Positions 1 through 9,075 of a DNA stretch of 64,000 nt are shown here, piece by piece. The stretch's first letter is position 1, and each line of letters begins with the position of its first letter. Both the position numbers and the translations under genes were made by a program. The DNA comes from an uncultured Gemella sp. (lineage in GTDB: Bacteria; Bacillota; Bacilli; Staphylococcales; Gemellaceae). The notes beneath the pieces were generated by a model. It made no database searches and had not been told where the DNA came from. It saw only the letters and a program-made list of their open reading frames with translations. The stretch lies in contig CAKMQF010000133.1 in assembly GCA_927911745.1 (NCBI GenBank), positions 1 to 64,000 of the forward strand, in the 5' to 3' direction.

Positions 1-31
1 CCAAATTCGCGACCTTGGTTATAGGGATTGA
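1..31 (+). CDS. era: GTPase Era, C-terminal end only (partial)
   Basis: Bases 2-31 read QIRDLGYRD and a TGA stop. This matches the tail of Era, the KH-domain GTPase for 16S rRNA maturation and 30S assembly, which ends shortly after its KH domain. The next gene is recO, and era-recO is a common Firmicutes order, which supports the call. Only nine residues are present, so the name rests on that tail and the neighbour. Confidence 0.5.
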   Translation, partial: QIRDLGYRD

Positions 32-36
32 TATCT

Positions 37-762
37 TTGACTAATAGAAAATTTTATTACGGGTATAATAATAAAAAAAATAAGATATAGAGATTACCAT
101 GAAATTATTGCATGTTTTAACTGAACAGGGTAATATAGAAAGTTTTTTTTATGAAAATGTCCATAAAAGTAAGAAGAAAATTAAGGTGAGTACACCATAT
201 GAGGTATCAATTAATTTTTTCCCTACTAGTGGTATGAACAAAATTATAAACCTTGAGATAGAAAATACGTATACAAATATTGTATATGACATATTAAAAA
301 ATAGCTATGTTGCCAATATGTTGGAATATGTTAATTTAATAAATGATGATACTTTTAATATGTATAAGTTATTGAAGGTATGTTTAAAAAATATAGAAAA
401 TGATGTTTCTGAAAAACTTGTTTTAATATATTTTTTTGTGTCAAATTTTAAAAGGTCAGGGTTTTATGTTTAAATATCAAAAAACAGATCAGCTTTATGT
501 AGGATATAGCTTTTTAAAGAATAGCTTTGTTGATAAGTTTAATATTGATCATAGTGTATATGGTCTTAGTGATTCATTAGTGAAACTTACATATTATATG
601 ACTGTTAAAAATATCGACTTTTTAGAAAGTTTGGAAATAGAAAACAAAGATTTAATTCGATTATTCTCATTTTTAAATATGGTATTTAAAGAATTTGTAG
701 GAATAGAAACTAAATCTTATACTAAAATATTAGAACTAGAAGAGATGCTCTGTTCTAATTAA
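37..762 (+). pseudogene. recO: DNA repair protein RecO, frame broken at least twice
   Basis: RecO loads RecA onto SSB-coated single strands with RecF and RecR. The N-terminal OB-fold signature is split: bases 56-103 read IIIKKIRYRDYHE, and LLHVLTEQGNI follows in another frame from base 99. The second part (99-473) ends in FKRSGF. It resumes one base shifted as FKYQKTDQLYVGYSF and runs to 762, ending with the RecO-like pattern GIETKSYTKILELEEML. Shifts lie near 100-110 and in the TTTT around 460-466. The start is uncertain: TTG at 37 would fit only with one more one-base correction near 51-55. No zinc-finger cysteines are seen. The gene sits just after era and before murI. Sequence error is more likely than decay, since both halves are well conserved. 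Confidence 0.75.
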
Positions 763-776
763 GAAAGAGGCCATAT

Positions 777-1569
777 ATGAATAATGCAATAGGAGTATTT
801 GATAGTGGAGTAGGTGGACTAACAGTTGCTCGAGAGATTATGAGACAGTTACCCAATGAAACTATCTATTATTTCGGAGATGTTAAAAATTGCCCTTATG
901 GTGATAAAACAAAGGAAGAAATAATAAAATACGGATAGAGCAGTAAAATTCTTAATAGATAAGGGAGTAAAGCTAGTTGTTTTAGCATGTAATACTGCAA
1001 CAGCTGCGGCACTAGACTATCTGCAAAATAAATATGAAGTACCTATTATAGGAGTTGTTCAACCAGGTGCAAGACGAGCTATACAAGCAACAGAGAATAA
1101 TAAAGTACTAGTATTAGGAACCAAATTTACAGCAAATTCAAAAGTATATGATATAGAAATCGAAAATATTAATTCTGATATTATAGTTTTTGATAAAGCT
1201 TGCCCATCTTTTGTACCGTTTATTGAATCAGAAGGAAATCTTGATAAAGAAGCTACTAAAAATTTAATATCTGATACATTAGGTAATACTAATACACTAG
1301 GAGTTGATACTGTAGTTCTTGGATGTACACATTATCCTATATTGAAGAAAGACATAGAAGAATATTATGGTAATAATATTAAAGTTATTTCTTCAGGAAG
1401 AGAAGCAGCACGTGAAGTAAGTACTGTTTTAGGATATGCAAAATTACATCAGAAAAAGTTAAATAAAAAAGAACACAGATTCTTTATTTCACAAGAAAGT
1501 GATAATTTTGATAGTATTGCTTCTAAGTGGTTAAAGAAAGATATTAATGCAGAAGTAGTTGAAATATAG
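777..1569 (+). pseudogene. murI: Glutamate racemase, one frameshift near 935
   Basis: MurI converts L-glutamate to D-glutamate for peptidoglycan. The ATG at 777 opens with [18 protein letters not shown], which holds the catalytic Asp-Ser pair, and continues through [10 protein letters not shown]. Near base 935 the frame hits TAG, while the next frame continues as [11 protein letters not shown]. It then has ACNTATAAA (first catalytic Cys) and GCTHYPIL (second catalytic Cys) and runs to the stop at 1569. The summed length, about 264 codons, is normal for the family. An RBS-like AAGAGG precedes the ATG. As the family is usually essential, the frameshift is probably a sequencing error. Both active-site halves are present, so the identity is secure. 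Confidence 0.88.
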
Positions 1570-1579
1570 GAGTGATATA

Positions 1580-2164
1580 ATGAAAGAATTGATTTTAGCA
1601 TCGAATAATGCACATAAAGTTGAAGAAATTAAAAGCATATTAAGTGATTATAATATACTAACTTTAAAAGATATTAATTTTACTGATGAGATTATTGAAG
1701 ATGGATTAACATTTGAAGAAAATGCTTTGATAAAGGCAAGAACAATCTCAAAATATTCAGGAAAAACTGCAATAGCAGATGATAGTGGACTTAGTGTTGA
1801 ACTATTAGATGGTCGTCCTGGAGTTTATTCTGCAAGATATTCAAAAGAACAAACTGATGCGAAGAATATAGAGAAAGTTTTATCTGAGTTAGATGGTAAG
1901 AAATCAAATGCTAAGTTTGTATCAGTTATAGCGTTAGTTAAACCTGATGGTACAGAATTTACTTTTAGAGGAGAATGTCATGGTGAAATTATCTCTGAAC
2001 AAAGAGGTAACAATGGTTTTGGATATGATCCTATATTTTATGTTCCAAGTTTAGAAAAAACATTTGCAGAATTAAGTTCTGACGAAAAAAATAGTATCAG
2101 TCATCGAAAAGAATCGTTGGAGAAATTTTCTAATTTTTTGAAAGAAGAAAATAATGAAAACTAA
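1580..2164 (+). CDS. rdgB: XTP/dITP diphosphatase (RdgB/HAM1 family)
   Basis: This enzyme hydrolyses non-canonical purine nucleotides (XTP, dITP, ITP) to monophosphates and keeps them out of DNA. The 194-residue protein has the family N-terminus LILASNNAHKVEEI, the acidic active-site motif AIADDSGL (Asp67-Asp68) and the C-terminal signature GNNGFGYDPIF followed by SHR. The ATG at 1580 is chosen over an in-frame upstream ATG at 1559. GGAG at 1569-1572 is well spaced for 1580, and a start at 1559 would lie inside murI. It overlaps the next gene by 11 bases, which suggests translational coupling in a murI-rdgB-fer-ftsK operon. Confidence 0.95.
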   Translation: MKELILASNNAHKVEEIKSILSDYNILTLKDINFTDEIIEDGLTFEENALIKARTISKYSGKTAIADDSGLSVELLDGRPGVYSARYSKEQTDAKNIEKVLSELDGKKSNAKFVSVIALVKPDGTEFTFRGECHGEIISEQRGNNGFGYDPIFYVPSLEKTFAELSSDEKNSISHRKESLEKFSNFLKEENNEN

Positions 2165-2366
2165 AATAATACGAGAAGATTGTATTGCTTGTGGTAATTG
2201 CAATGCGATATGCCCTGATGTATATGATTATGACGAAGATGGTATAGCGTATTGCATTATCGACGATAATAAGATGACTGAGGAAGTTGCTGAAAAGTAT
2301 CGTAGTTTAGTTTTAGAAGCAAAAGTTAATTGTCCAACTGAGGCAGTTTTTGTAGAAGAAGACTAG
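2154..2366 (+). CDS. fer: [4Fe-4S] ferredoxin, 70 residues
   Basis: This is a small cytosolic electron carrier of the Bacillus single-cluster type. Cys10, Cys13, Cys16 and Cys60-Pro match the CxxCxxC...CP ligand pattern of Bacillus ferredoxin, and the stretch after the first motif (PDVYDYDEDGIAY) is close to the Bacillus protein. Cys20 and Cys34 are extra cysteines where the Bacillus protein has other residues. It overlaps rdgB by 11 bases and ends 13 bases before ftsK. Its redox partner cannot be told from this window. Confidence 0.88.
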   Translation: MKTKIIREDCIACGNCNAICPDVYDYDEDGIAYCIIDDNKMTEEVAEKYRSLVLEAKVNCPTEAVFVEED

Positions 2367-2379
2367 AAAGGAGAGAAGA

Positions 2380-4701
2380 TTGAGCAATAAAAAAACAAAA
2401 AGTACAAAAAAAACAAGTAAAACTAATAAAAACAAGAAATCCACTAAGGTTAGTGGTAAAAAGACAAGTGTAAAGAAAGCTCCCAAAAAAAATGTTATTC
2501 CCGTTTTATCTAAAGAAGCCTATTGCGGATTATATTTTGTAATTTCTGTTCTTATAGTAATTTTAGCTGTTTTACAAATGGGATTTATTGGTAGATTTTT
2601 TGATGCACTTTTTAAATATTTATTCGGAAGTTTTAGTTATCTTATCTATATAATAATAGTTGCAACGCCAATATATTATATTATGAATAAAAAGCTAAAA
2701 ACTCCAGCAATTATAGTAATATTGTTAATTTTAGTAGACTTTCTATTTCAGTTAATTTACATTGGCAATAGTGATAATAATTTATTAGGTTTTAATGATA
2801 TTTACAATAATAGAGTTAGTTCATATGGTGGAGGATTATTATCGTATTATCCTGTTAAACTCTTAATTTATTTATTGTCTTATTATGGTTCATTATTGGT
2901 AATAATATCAGCTATAATAACAGTTATATTTTTATATTTTAATATTAATCATAGGGAGTTAGTCTTAAGGATTAAACATCATATAGTTAATGCATTTGAT
3001 AAGAATGAATATGTAGAAGATACATTAGATGACTATCAAGAAGAAGACGATATTATCTATGACGAATATAATTCGTCTAATGTTAATAGAGAAAACTCTA
3101 ATGAACAGAGATATAATAAAATTAAAGATAAAGATTTAGTTGTTGATATAAGAGAATTCGAAGAAGATGAAGAATTCTATGATGAGGAAATTGTACAACG
3201 TCCTACTAGAAAACAGACTAAATTAAACAAAGAACATATTACTGTAGAAGAAGAAACAGTTAATGAAATAGTTTCGGAAGAGTCGTATGATAATTATCAA
3301 CTTCCACCAGTTACACTACTTAATAACCCAGTTAAGAAGCAAACTATTACTAAAGGTGATGTAGTAGAGAAATCAAAAATTCTTCAAAGTACATTTAATA
3401 ACTTTGGTATTGAGGTTAAGATTGTCAAAGCAATAGTAGGACCATCGATTACACAGTTCCAAATCTTACCAACCCCAGGAACTAAGGTTAGTAAGATAGT
3501 AAACTTGAGTAATGATATAGCACTAAATCTAGCAGCTAAGGATGTACGTATTGAAGCACCAATTCCCGGTAAATCATTGATAGGTATAGAAATACCGAAT
3601 ACGGTAAATGAGCTAGTAACGATGAAAGAGGTTTTTGTTAATGATGAAGATAATTCACCACTGTCTGTTGCATTAGGTAAAGATGTATCGGGTGAATCGA
3701 TATTCACGAGAATAGATAAAACTCCTCACTTATTAATAGCAGGTTCTACTGGAAGTGGTAAGTCTGTTTGTGTAAATACGATAATTACAAGTATATTATT
3801 GAAAAATAAACCAGATAAGGTTAAATTAATAATGATAGATCCTAAGATGGTTGAACTATCAATTTATGATGGTATACCACACTTACTTACTTCTGTTGTT
3901 ACAGATCCAGTAAAAGCAGCTGATGTTCTTCATAAAGTTGTTCTTGAAATGGAAAACAGATATAGAGAATTTGCAAGAGCTAGAGTAAGAAATATGGAAG
4001 GTTACAATAAGATAGCCGCAAAAGATCCAGACTATAAAGAACTACCATATATAGTAGTTATTATAGATGAGTTAGCTGATTTAATGATGGTTTCTTCTAA
4101 AGAAGTAGAAGAATCAATTGCTCGAATAGCACAGAAAGCAAGAGCAGCTGGTATACATATGATAATAGCAACTCAAAGGCCATCAGTTGACGTTATTACA
4201 GGGGTTATTAAAACTAATATTCCATCAAGAATTGCATTTGCTGTAAGTTCTAGCATTGATTCAAGAACTATCCTTGATAAATCGGGTGCAGAAACACTAC
4301 TAGGTAAAGGAGATATGCTTTACTTATCAGCTGATTCAAGTAAGCCAGTACGTGTGCAAGGAGCATTCTTATCCGATGAAGAAGTAGAAAAAGTTGTTGA
4401 CTTTGTAAAGAGTCAGTCTGAAGCACAATATGATCCAAATATGACTCCAAGTGAGGTAGGTTCACAAAATGGCGGCTCATCTGGTGAAGATGTAGATCCA
4501 TTATATAAAGAGGTACTATTGTTTATAGCTAAAACACAGAAAGCTTCAGCTTCATTGTTGCAAAGAAGATTTAAAATAGGTTATAATAGAGCAGCAAGAA
4601 TAATAGATATGCTTGAGGAAGATGGATACATTGGACCTGTAGATGGAAGTAAACCAAGAAAAGTATTTCTAGAAAAAGAATACGCAGAAGATTACGAATA
4701 A
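2380..4701 (+). CDS. ftsK: DNA translocase FtsK/SpoIIIE
   Basis: This membrane-anchored ATPase pumps chromosomal DNA through the closing septum and helps resolve dimers at dif. The 773-residue protein has a Lys/Ser-rich N-terminus and about four membrane segments between residues 45 and 185. An acidic linker follows to about 300, then the motor. The Walker A motif GSTGSGKS is at 455-462, the Walker B motif VVIIDELADL ends around Asp563-Glu564, and ATQRPSVDVITG follows. A C-terminal winged-helix gamma domain at about 705-765 reads KOPS-type polarity signals in homologs. The start is TTG behind AAAGGAGAG. A XerS-like recombinase lies 2.5 kb downstream and would be its natural partner. Confidence 0.95.
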   Translation: MSNKKTKSTKKTSKTNKNKKSTKVSGKKTSVKKAPKKNVIPVLSKEAYCGLYFVISVLIVILAVLQMGFIGRFFDALFKYLFGSFSYLIYIIIVATPIYYIMNKKLKTPAIIVILLILVDFLFQLIYIGNSDNNLLGFNDIYNNRVSSYGGGLLSYYPVKLLIYLLSYYGSLLVIISAIITVIFLYFNINHRELVLRIKHHIVNAFDKNEYVEDTLDDYQEEDDIIYDEYNSSNVNRENSNEQRYNKIKDKDLVVDIREFEEDEEFYDEEIVQRPTRKQTKLNKEHITVEEETVNEIVSEESYDNYQLPPVTLLNNPVKKQTITKGDVVEKSKILQSTFNNFGIEVKIVKAIVGPSITQFQILPTPGTKVSKIVNLSNDIALNLAAKDVRIEAPIPGKSLIGIEIPNTVNELVTMKEVFVNDEDNSPLSVALGKDVSGESIFTRIDKTPHLLIAGSTGSGKSVCVNTIITSILLKNKPDKVKLIMIDPKMVELSIYDGIPHLLTSVVTDPVKAADVLHKVVLEMENRYREFARARVRNMEGYNKIAAKDPDYKELPYIVVIIDELADLMMVSSKEVEESIARIAQKARAAGIHMIIATQRPSVDVITGVIKTNIPSRIAFAVSSSIDSRTILDKSGAETLLGKGDMLYLSADSSKPVRVQGAFLSDEEVEKVVDFVKSQSEAQYDPNMTPSEVGSQNGGSSGEDVDPLYKEVLLFIAKTQKASASLLQRRFKIGYNRAARIIDMLEEDGYIGPVDGSKPRKVFLEKEYAEDYE

Positions 4702-4717
4702 AAAGTTTATATAAGTA

Positions 4718-4743
4718 GTTTACGTAAAATATATTATGTAAAC
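4718..4743. repeat. 26-base palindrome, copy A (3' of ftsK)
   Basis: The two arms GTTTACGTAA and TTATGTAAAC pair with one mismatch around a 6-base loop. There is no T-run behind it, so it does not look like a standard terminator. Related 26-base palindromes are at 6886-6911 and 11835-11860. Confidence 0.55.
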
Positions 4744-4771
4744 AATAAAGATAAATTAGAGGTGAATAAAA

Positions 4772-5608
4772 GTGAAAAAAAATAGTAAATTATTAATAGG
4801 ATTACTAACTATAGTAATTTTAGCAGTTATTGGATTATCTGCTTATGCTTATCAAAAGCAACAAGCAATGAATAATAATAAACCAAAAGTTGAAAAGAAA
4901 AAAGAAGATCCTAAATTAGAAAAATTCATTAAGGATACAGTTTCTAAATTTGATAAAGAGAATGATTAAATAAAAAATTGAATATTTAAATCAATTCTTG
5001 ATAAAAAGGATGATGTTGCAAAAGAGAATAAAGATAAGCTTAATAGTGAGTATAATGATGCAATTAAAAACATGCGTGAAAAACTAAACAACACTGTGAA
5101 GGATAAAATAAAAAATGCTTCATTGATGATGAAGATAAAAAAAATAATGAGAAAGTAGATTCTGTGAAAAAAGAATTAAACGAATTACAATCTACTCTTG
5201 AAAAAGAAAAATCAGTTTTTATTTGAAAAAGAAGAAGATTACAATTCTATTGCTCAGAGTATTAAAGATGCTTTAACAGCATTAGAAGCTCCTAAGTCTA
5301 CAGAATCAAATCAATCTCAACAACAGCAAGAAGCTCAGGCTCAAACACAAGCTACTGCAGAACCAGCTCAATCACCAGCTCCACAACAACCTGCAAATAC
5401 TTATACACCAAGCTATAGTAATAGTAGTAACTCTTCTAGTTATAGTTCTAATAGCAATACTTCTACTGAGATTAGTAGACCAAGTACACCATCGAATAGT
5501 ACAGCAACTACTGAAACACCAACTAATAGTGGTTCTACTACAAATCCAGAAGCGCCAGCTACGACAGTACCACCAGCTAGTACAGAAACTCCAGGTACTG
5601 GTCAATAA
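4772..5608 (+). pseudogene. Secreted/membrane low-complexity protein, several frameshifts
   Basis: I do not recognise this gene. The GTG at 4772, behind AGAGGTG, opens with MKKNSKLLIGLLTIVILAVI, one N-terminal membrane or signal segment. A Lys/Glu/Asp-rich stretch that looks coiled-coil follows, spread over at least three frames: 4772-4969, then an open stretch with DKKDDVAKENKDKLNSEY, then EKVDSVKKELNELQSTLEKE. The last frame (from about 5200) reads FEKEEDYNSIAQSIKDAL and ends in about 110 residues rich in Ser, Thr, Pro, Gln and Asn, finishing ETPGTGQ. No LPXTG motif is seen. The breaks sit in A-rich runs. The layout (anchor, helical stalk, S/T/P-rich tail) suggests a protein exposed in the wall, but no function can be given. 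Confidence 0.5.
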
Positions 5609-5616
5609 CACTTTTG

Positions 5617-5652
5617 AAATACAGGATAATTAGATTTATCCTGTATTTTTTA
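5617..5652 (+). terminator. Rho-independent terminator after the low-complexity gene
   Basis: The arms AAATACAGGATA and TATCCTGTATTT form a perfect 12-base stem with an 8-base loop. It runs into a T-tract, just past the stop at 5608. Confidence 0.85.
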
Positions 5653-5730
5653 TTGTAGCAAATTATAGAATATGTTATAATTATTAATGAATTGAATTTA
5701 TACTTTAAGTTAGAAGGGTAAGTAAAAATA

Positions 5731-6299
5731 ATGAATCTACCAAATAAAATAACATTATTTAGAACAATATTAATACCTGTATTTATAGTATTTTTACTAG
5801 TTGATATGGGTGGAAGTATTTCTATTCTAGGAGGAAGAAGCATATCCTTAAATATTTTTATAGCAGCATTAATATTCATTTTTGCATCATTACTGATTTT
5901 ATCGATGGTTATTTAGCAAGAAAATATAATTTAGTAACCAATATGGGGAAATTCTTAGACCCATTAGCTGATAAACTTCTTGTAGGTAGTGCATTTATAG
6001 TAATGGTGGAATTAGGACTGATGCACAGCTGGATGGTAGTCGTGGTAATTGCAAGAGAATTTGCAGTAACAGGTCTTAGATTATTAGCTGTTGAAAAGGG
6101 TGAAGTCATTCCGGCAGGAATACTAGGAAAATTAAAGACTATTAGCCAGTTAGTTGCTATAATTCTTATATTATTAGGAAATCCTATTTTTAATACTATA
6201 GGATTTAAACTTGATTATATTCTATTGTGGATATCAGTAATTTTAACGATACTATCTGGAATCGAGTATTTCAAAAACTCATTACACGTATTCAAATAA
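5731..6299 (+). pseudogene. pgsA: CDP-diacylglycerol--glycerol-3-phosphate 3-phosphatidyltransferase, one frameshift
   Basis: PgsA makes phosphatidylglycerol phosphate, the committed step to phosphatidylglycerol, in the membrane. The N-terminus MNLPNKITLFRTILIPVFIV is typical. The frame shifts near 5893 and continues as [15 protein letters not shown] and then [11 protein letters not shown], which together give the CDP-alcohol phosphotransferase motif DG(x)2AR(x)8G(x)3D(x)3D in full. The rest carries several hydrophobic helices to the stop at 6299. About 190 codons is the normal length. Since pgsA is normally essential and the motif is intact across the break, a sequencing error is likely. A terminator follows. 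Confidence 0.88.
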
Positions 6300-6345
6300 T
6301 GTTAGTGATAGGTTCAACCTATCCTAGCATTTTTATTTTTTTGGA
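6300..6345 (+). terminator. Terminator after pgsA
   Basis: GATAGGTT and AACCTATC form a perfect 8-base stem around one base. The stem is extended by weaker pairs TGTTAGT/CTAGCA and followed by a T-rich tract. Confidence 0.85.
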
Positions 6346-6359
6346 GGTGTTTTTTATAA

Positions 6360-6899
6360 ATGAATGAAATATTGAAAGATGAAGATTTTAAAAGAAAATT
6401 TCCTATAAAACTCGTTAAACATAATAATGAATGGACAAGTTGGTATGAAGATGAAAAGACAAATTTACTAGCTAAACTTGAAAAATATAAAATAAACTTA
6501 TATCATATAGGTAGTACAGCCATTCCAAATATTTATTCAAAGGATATAATAGACATAATTTTAGAAATCTATAAAAGTAATGACTTTGATAGTATAATTG
6601 ATATTCTGAATGTAGAATGGGAATTGCGTTGGAAAGAAGACAATAGAGCTTTTCTAGTTAAAGGATATGGGGAGGATGGTTTTCAAACTAAAGTCTACCA
6701 TCTTCACATAAGAAGAAAAGGTGATATTGAAGAAGTTAAATTTAGAGATGTTTTAATAAAAAATCCAAAAATAGCAAAACAATATGAAAGATTAAAATTA
6801 GATTTAGAATTAAGATATATGTACGATAGAGAAGGATATACTGCTGGTAAAACAAAATTCATAAAAGATACTATAAAAAGACATAGTTTACATAAATAA
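6360..6899 (+). CDS. GrpB/UPF0157 family protein
   Basis: The 179-residue protein belongs to the GrpB family, a minimal nucleotidyltransferase fold also found fused to dephospho-CoA kinase. The family signature HIGSTAIPNIYSKDIIDIIL, with its acidic residues, is near residue 50. VYHLHIRRKGDIEEVKFRDVL near the middle also fits. The substrate is unknown for the family. It is a single-gene unit: a terminator lies on each side, with an own GGAGGTG 13 bases ahead of the ATG. A second ATG at 6364 is out of frame. Confidence 0.85.
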   Translation: MNEILKDEDFKRKFPIKLVKHNNEWTSWYEDEKTNLLAKLEKYKINLYHIGSTAIPNIYSKDIIDIILEIYKSNDFDSIIDILNVEWELRWKEDNRAFLVKGYGEDGFQTKVYHLHIRRKGDIEEVKFRDVLIKNPKIAKQYERLKLDLELRYMYDREGYTAGKTKFIKDTIKRHSLHK

Positions 6900-6921
6900 C
6901 ATTATGTAAACTATGTCTTTA
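6877..6921. terminator. Bidirectional terminator between the grpB-like gene and the 6919 gene; contains palindrome copy C
   Basis: AAAGACATAGTTTACATAA pairs with TTATGTAAACTATGTCTTT, a perfect 19-base stem overlapping both convergent gene ends. T-runs on both strands make it a two-way terminator. Its core 6886-6911 is the third related 26-base palindrome. Confidence 0.88.
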
Positions 6922-7161
6922 TTTTACTTCTTTTTTATTGAAGTACTTAAATAATCCTTGAATTGCAACTATTGACCATACACCTTCAAGTAAAACAAAT
7001 CCCCATTGTTTCCCAATAAATGCATCTATTCCTAAAATTAGAGCACCAATGGCATTTAGTAATAGATAGTTAAGTGAAGTTGTCTTAAGTTTTCCTAATT
7101 GACTAAATACAAATCCTATCAGTATTAATAGTGATCCTAAAACTTGTACAATAATACCCAT
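6919..7161 (-). CDS. Small membrane protein, CBU_0592-like domain
   Basis: This 80-residue protein has two to three hydrophobic helices. The first is about residues 2-20 (IIVQVLGSLLILIGFVF). The others surround LNYLLLNAIGALILGIDA and QWGFVLLEGVWSIVAI. The pattern N-x3-N-A-I-G-A followed by Q-x3-L-x-G-x-W-S fits the CBU_0592-like small membrane proteins, which have no known function. An AGGAGG sits 9-14 bases before the ATG. It shares a two-way terminator with the convergent grpB-like gene. Confidence 0.7.
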   Translation of the reverse strand: MGIIVQVLGSLLILIGFVFSQLGKLKTTSLNYLLLNAIGALILGIDAFIGKQWGFVLLEGVWSIVAIQGLFKYFNKKEVK

Positions 7162-7223
7162 CTTTAACCTCCTAGTTTTTAGTAACTTTTATATTTTACC
7201 TCAATAGAAGATATAATTCAATA

Positions 7224-8270
7224 CTAATCATCAAGTTTATCAATATTTTGCTTAATAATCTTTTTTGATTCATTAATGTATAGCATTGATGTATCACTGT
7301 TTGAATGTCCCATTTGAGTCATAATTATTGGTATATTACCATTAGTTTTTAAAGCTAGTTTTGTACCGTAACTGTGTCTTAATTTATGAGGTGACATTGG
7401 AACATTAAAAGCATCTGTATATTTCATTACTAATTTTTGAATAGCTCTTATTGATAATCCTGTTTTGTTTTTACTAATAAATACATAATCTTCTCTATTA
7501 AGTTTAAATGGTAGGGAAGTAATGTATTCATTTAGTCTATCTAAAGCAGATTTGGTTATTATTACTGTATCTACCTTATTACCTTTTCTGATAACATTAA
7601 TTTCGCTATTTAGAAAGTCTATGTCTTTTATTTTTAAATTAGCAAGTTCATTGACACGAATACCACTCTTTAAAAATAGTGTTAGTATAGCTAAATCCCT
7701 GGCTTTGTCTCTTAAGAAAAATGATTTACCGTGATTAGACAAAGTCTTTTCATATTCAAATTCAACATATTGTAAGAATTCTTCATCTTGAGAATCTAAA
7801 AATATCTTTTCTGATATTTTCTTTGATCTTGAAGATAATGTTTCTTTAACACGATTAATAGGTATTTTAAGCATAACATTTCTTTCGAAATAAGCTTTAC
7901 CTTGCTCAGTTTCACTTGTTACTGTAAGGAACTTATAAAGTGATCTCATAGCAGCTTTATAGTTATTTATAGTAGTTTGACTACGGTATTTACCATTAAC
8001 TTGTTCACGAGATAGACTCTTAAAATAACTTTCCATTTCTTTTTTTGAAATATTTTCTAATGTAGAAAGGCTGACATCTTTAATAAGTTCGGCATCAGAT
8101 ATAGTTTCTCTGATAGTCCAATTTAAAAAGTTCTTATAGGTTTCTAAATATCTGTGTAAAGTTAACGGAGATAAATTGTCATAATATGTATCAATAAAAT
8201 CTTCTATGTAGTCAGGAAACTCTGGAAGTATTTTGTTGATTTTTTGTTTATAATAATCACGTTGATTCAT
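7224..8270 (-). CDS. xerS: Tyrosine recombinase, XerS-like
   Basis: XerS resolves chromosome dimers at a dif site in streptococci and lactococci, acting alone instead of a XerC/XerD pair and with FtsK. The 348-residue protein has the SAM-like N-terminal domain (residues 1-140) and the catalytic domain with Arg205 (SGIRVNEL), Lys229, His295-x2-Arg298 (PHKLRH), His322 (MGHS) and nucleophile Tyr331 (SMLYI). The N-terminal phrase LSTLENISKKEMESY is close to streptococcal XerS, which has about 356 residues. XerD, CodV or an integrase remains possible. No phage or element genes adjoin it, which favours housekeeping Xer. Confidence 0.8.
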   Translation of the reverse strand: MNQRDYYKQKINKILPEFPDYIEDFIDTYYDNLSPLTLHRYLETYKNFLNWTIRETISDAELIKDVSLSTLENISKKEMESYFKSLSREQVNGKYRSQTTINNYKAAMRSLYKFLTVTSETEQGKAYFERNVMLKIPINRVKETLSSRSKKISEKIFLDSQDEEFLQYVEFEYEKTLSNHGKSFFLRDKARDLAILTLFLKSGIRVNELANLKIKDIDFLNSEINVIRKGNKVDTVIITKSALDRLNEYITSLPFKLNREDYVFISKNKTGLSIRAIQKLVMKYTDAFNVPMSPHKLRHSYGTKLALKTNGNIPIIMTQMGHSNSDTSMLYINESKKIIKQNIDKLDD

Positions 8271-8721
8271 TGGTATTACTACATTCTCCTTAATTTTATA
8301 AATTATACATATAATATGTATTATACGAACAATTATATTATATCATATTTGGCTGGTTCTTTCAATATATGTTTGTCCCCTAATATTCGAATCATATAGT
8401 TTCATTTAATTCTTATAAAATTCTAATTGTATAGTTTGATTAGCGAGATATCCAAATAGTGTTTTTATATATTTAAAATAATCACTACGTATCTAATATA
8501 CTTTATTAATAAAGAAATTTTGATGGGATTTTCTATTTTTAACTATGATTATTTATTTTTAGTTCCTTCACTAAAATACCACCTATTTAAACGCCGTATA
8601 AGCGTCCTAAAATTATTTTTTGTATATTTATTCCAAAAAGCACTAAAAACGCTCAGAATTGATTTAAATGCCTATTTTTGGTATTTTTCTCATTTTTATA
8701 TTATTTTTTATTAAATTAATG
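8271..8721. other. 451-base AT-rich region between xerS and rpmB
   Basis: This stretch carries no convincing gene. A 64-codon plus-strand ORF (8520-8714) has no ribosome binding site, is extremely Phe/Tyr/Leu-rich and is probably chance. The region holds the xerS promoter side. It is also where streptococci keep the dif site next to xerS, but I could not pick out a dif-like sequence with confidence. Confidence 0.5.
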
Positions 8722-8754
8722 TAAAAAGCTATCTAAGTTTCCTTAGATAGCTTA
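8722..8754 (-). terminator. Terminator after rpmB
   Basis: AAGCTATCTAAG pairs perfectly with CTTAGATAGCTT around a 4-base loop. On the minus strand it is followed by a T-run. Confidence 0.88.
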
Positions 8755-8769
8755 AAGTTTATCGCTTAA

Positions 8770-8958
8770 TTATACACGCTCAACTTTTCCAGATTTTAAA
8801 GCTCTAGCAGAAACCCAAACTTTTTTAGGTTGTCCGTCTACTAAAATTGTTACTTTTTGTAGATTAGCTTTGAATTTTCTTTTATTTGCGTTCATTGCGT
8901 GTGAACGAGTATTTCCTGAACGAGCTTTACGTCCAGTTACGTAACAAACTTTTGCCAT
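8770..8958 (-). CDS. rpmB: 50S ribosomal protein L28
   Basis: This is the full-length 62-residue L28, a structural protein of the large ribosomal subunit. It begins [20 protein letters not shown] and keeps the family core [10 protein letters not shown] with [12 protein letters not shown]. Only Cys5 is present, so it is the zinc-free form. GGAGGA precedes the ATG. It stands alone between its own promoter (9018-9046) and terminator. Confidence 0.97.
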   Translation of the reverse strand: MAKVCYVTGRKARSGNTRSHAMNANKRKFKANLQKVTILVDGQPKKVWVSARALKSGKVERV

Positions 8959-9017
8959 GAATTAATCCTCCTTTTGGAAATAGTTTATTCATAACATTTA
9001 CTACATACACAACTAAT

Positions 9018-9046
9018 AATATAACATACCTTAACATAAATATCAA
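9018..9046 (-). promoter_or_regulatory. SigA-type promoter of rpmB
   Basis: On the minus strand, TTGATA (9041-9046) and TATATT (9018-9023) are separated by 17 bases, about 60 bases ahead of the rpmB ATG. Confidence 0.75.
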
Positions 9047-9075
9047 GTAAAAACTTTAATTTATAAAAATTTTAT

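Noticed and set aside
5372-5611. Trp/Arg/Ser-rich minus-strand ORF
   Set aside because: Shadow of the Ser/Thr/Pro-rich plus-strand coding sequence.
8520-8714. 64-codon plus-strand ORF between xerS and rpmB
   Set aside because: No ribosome binding site, extreme Phe/Tyr/Leu bias from AT-rich DNA, no recognisable pattern.
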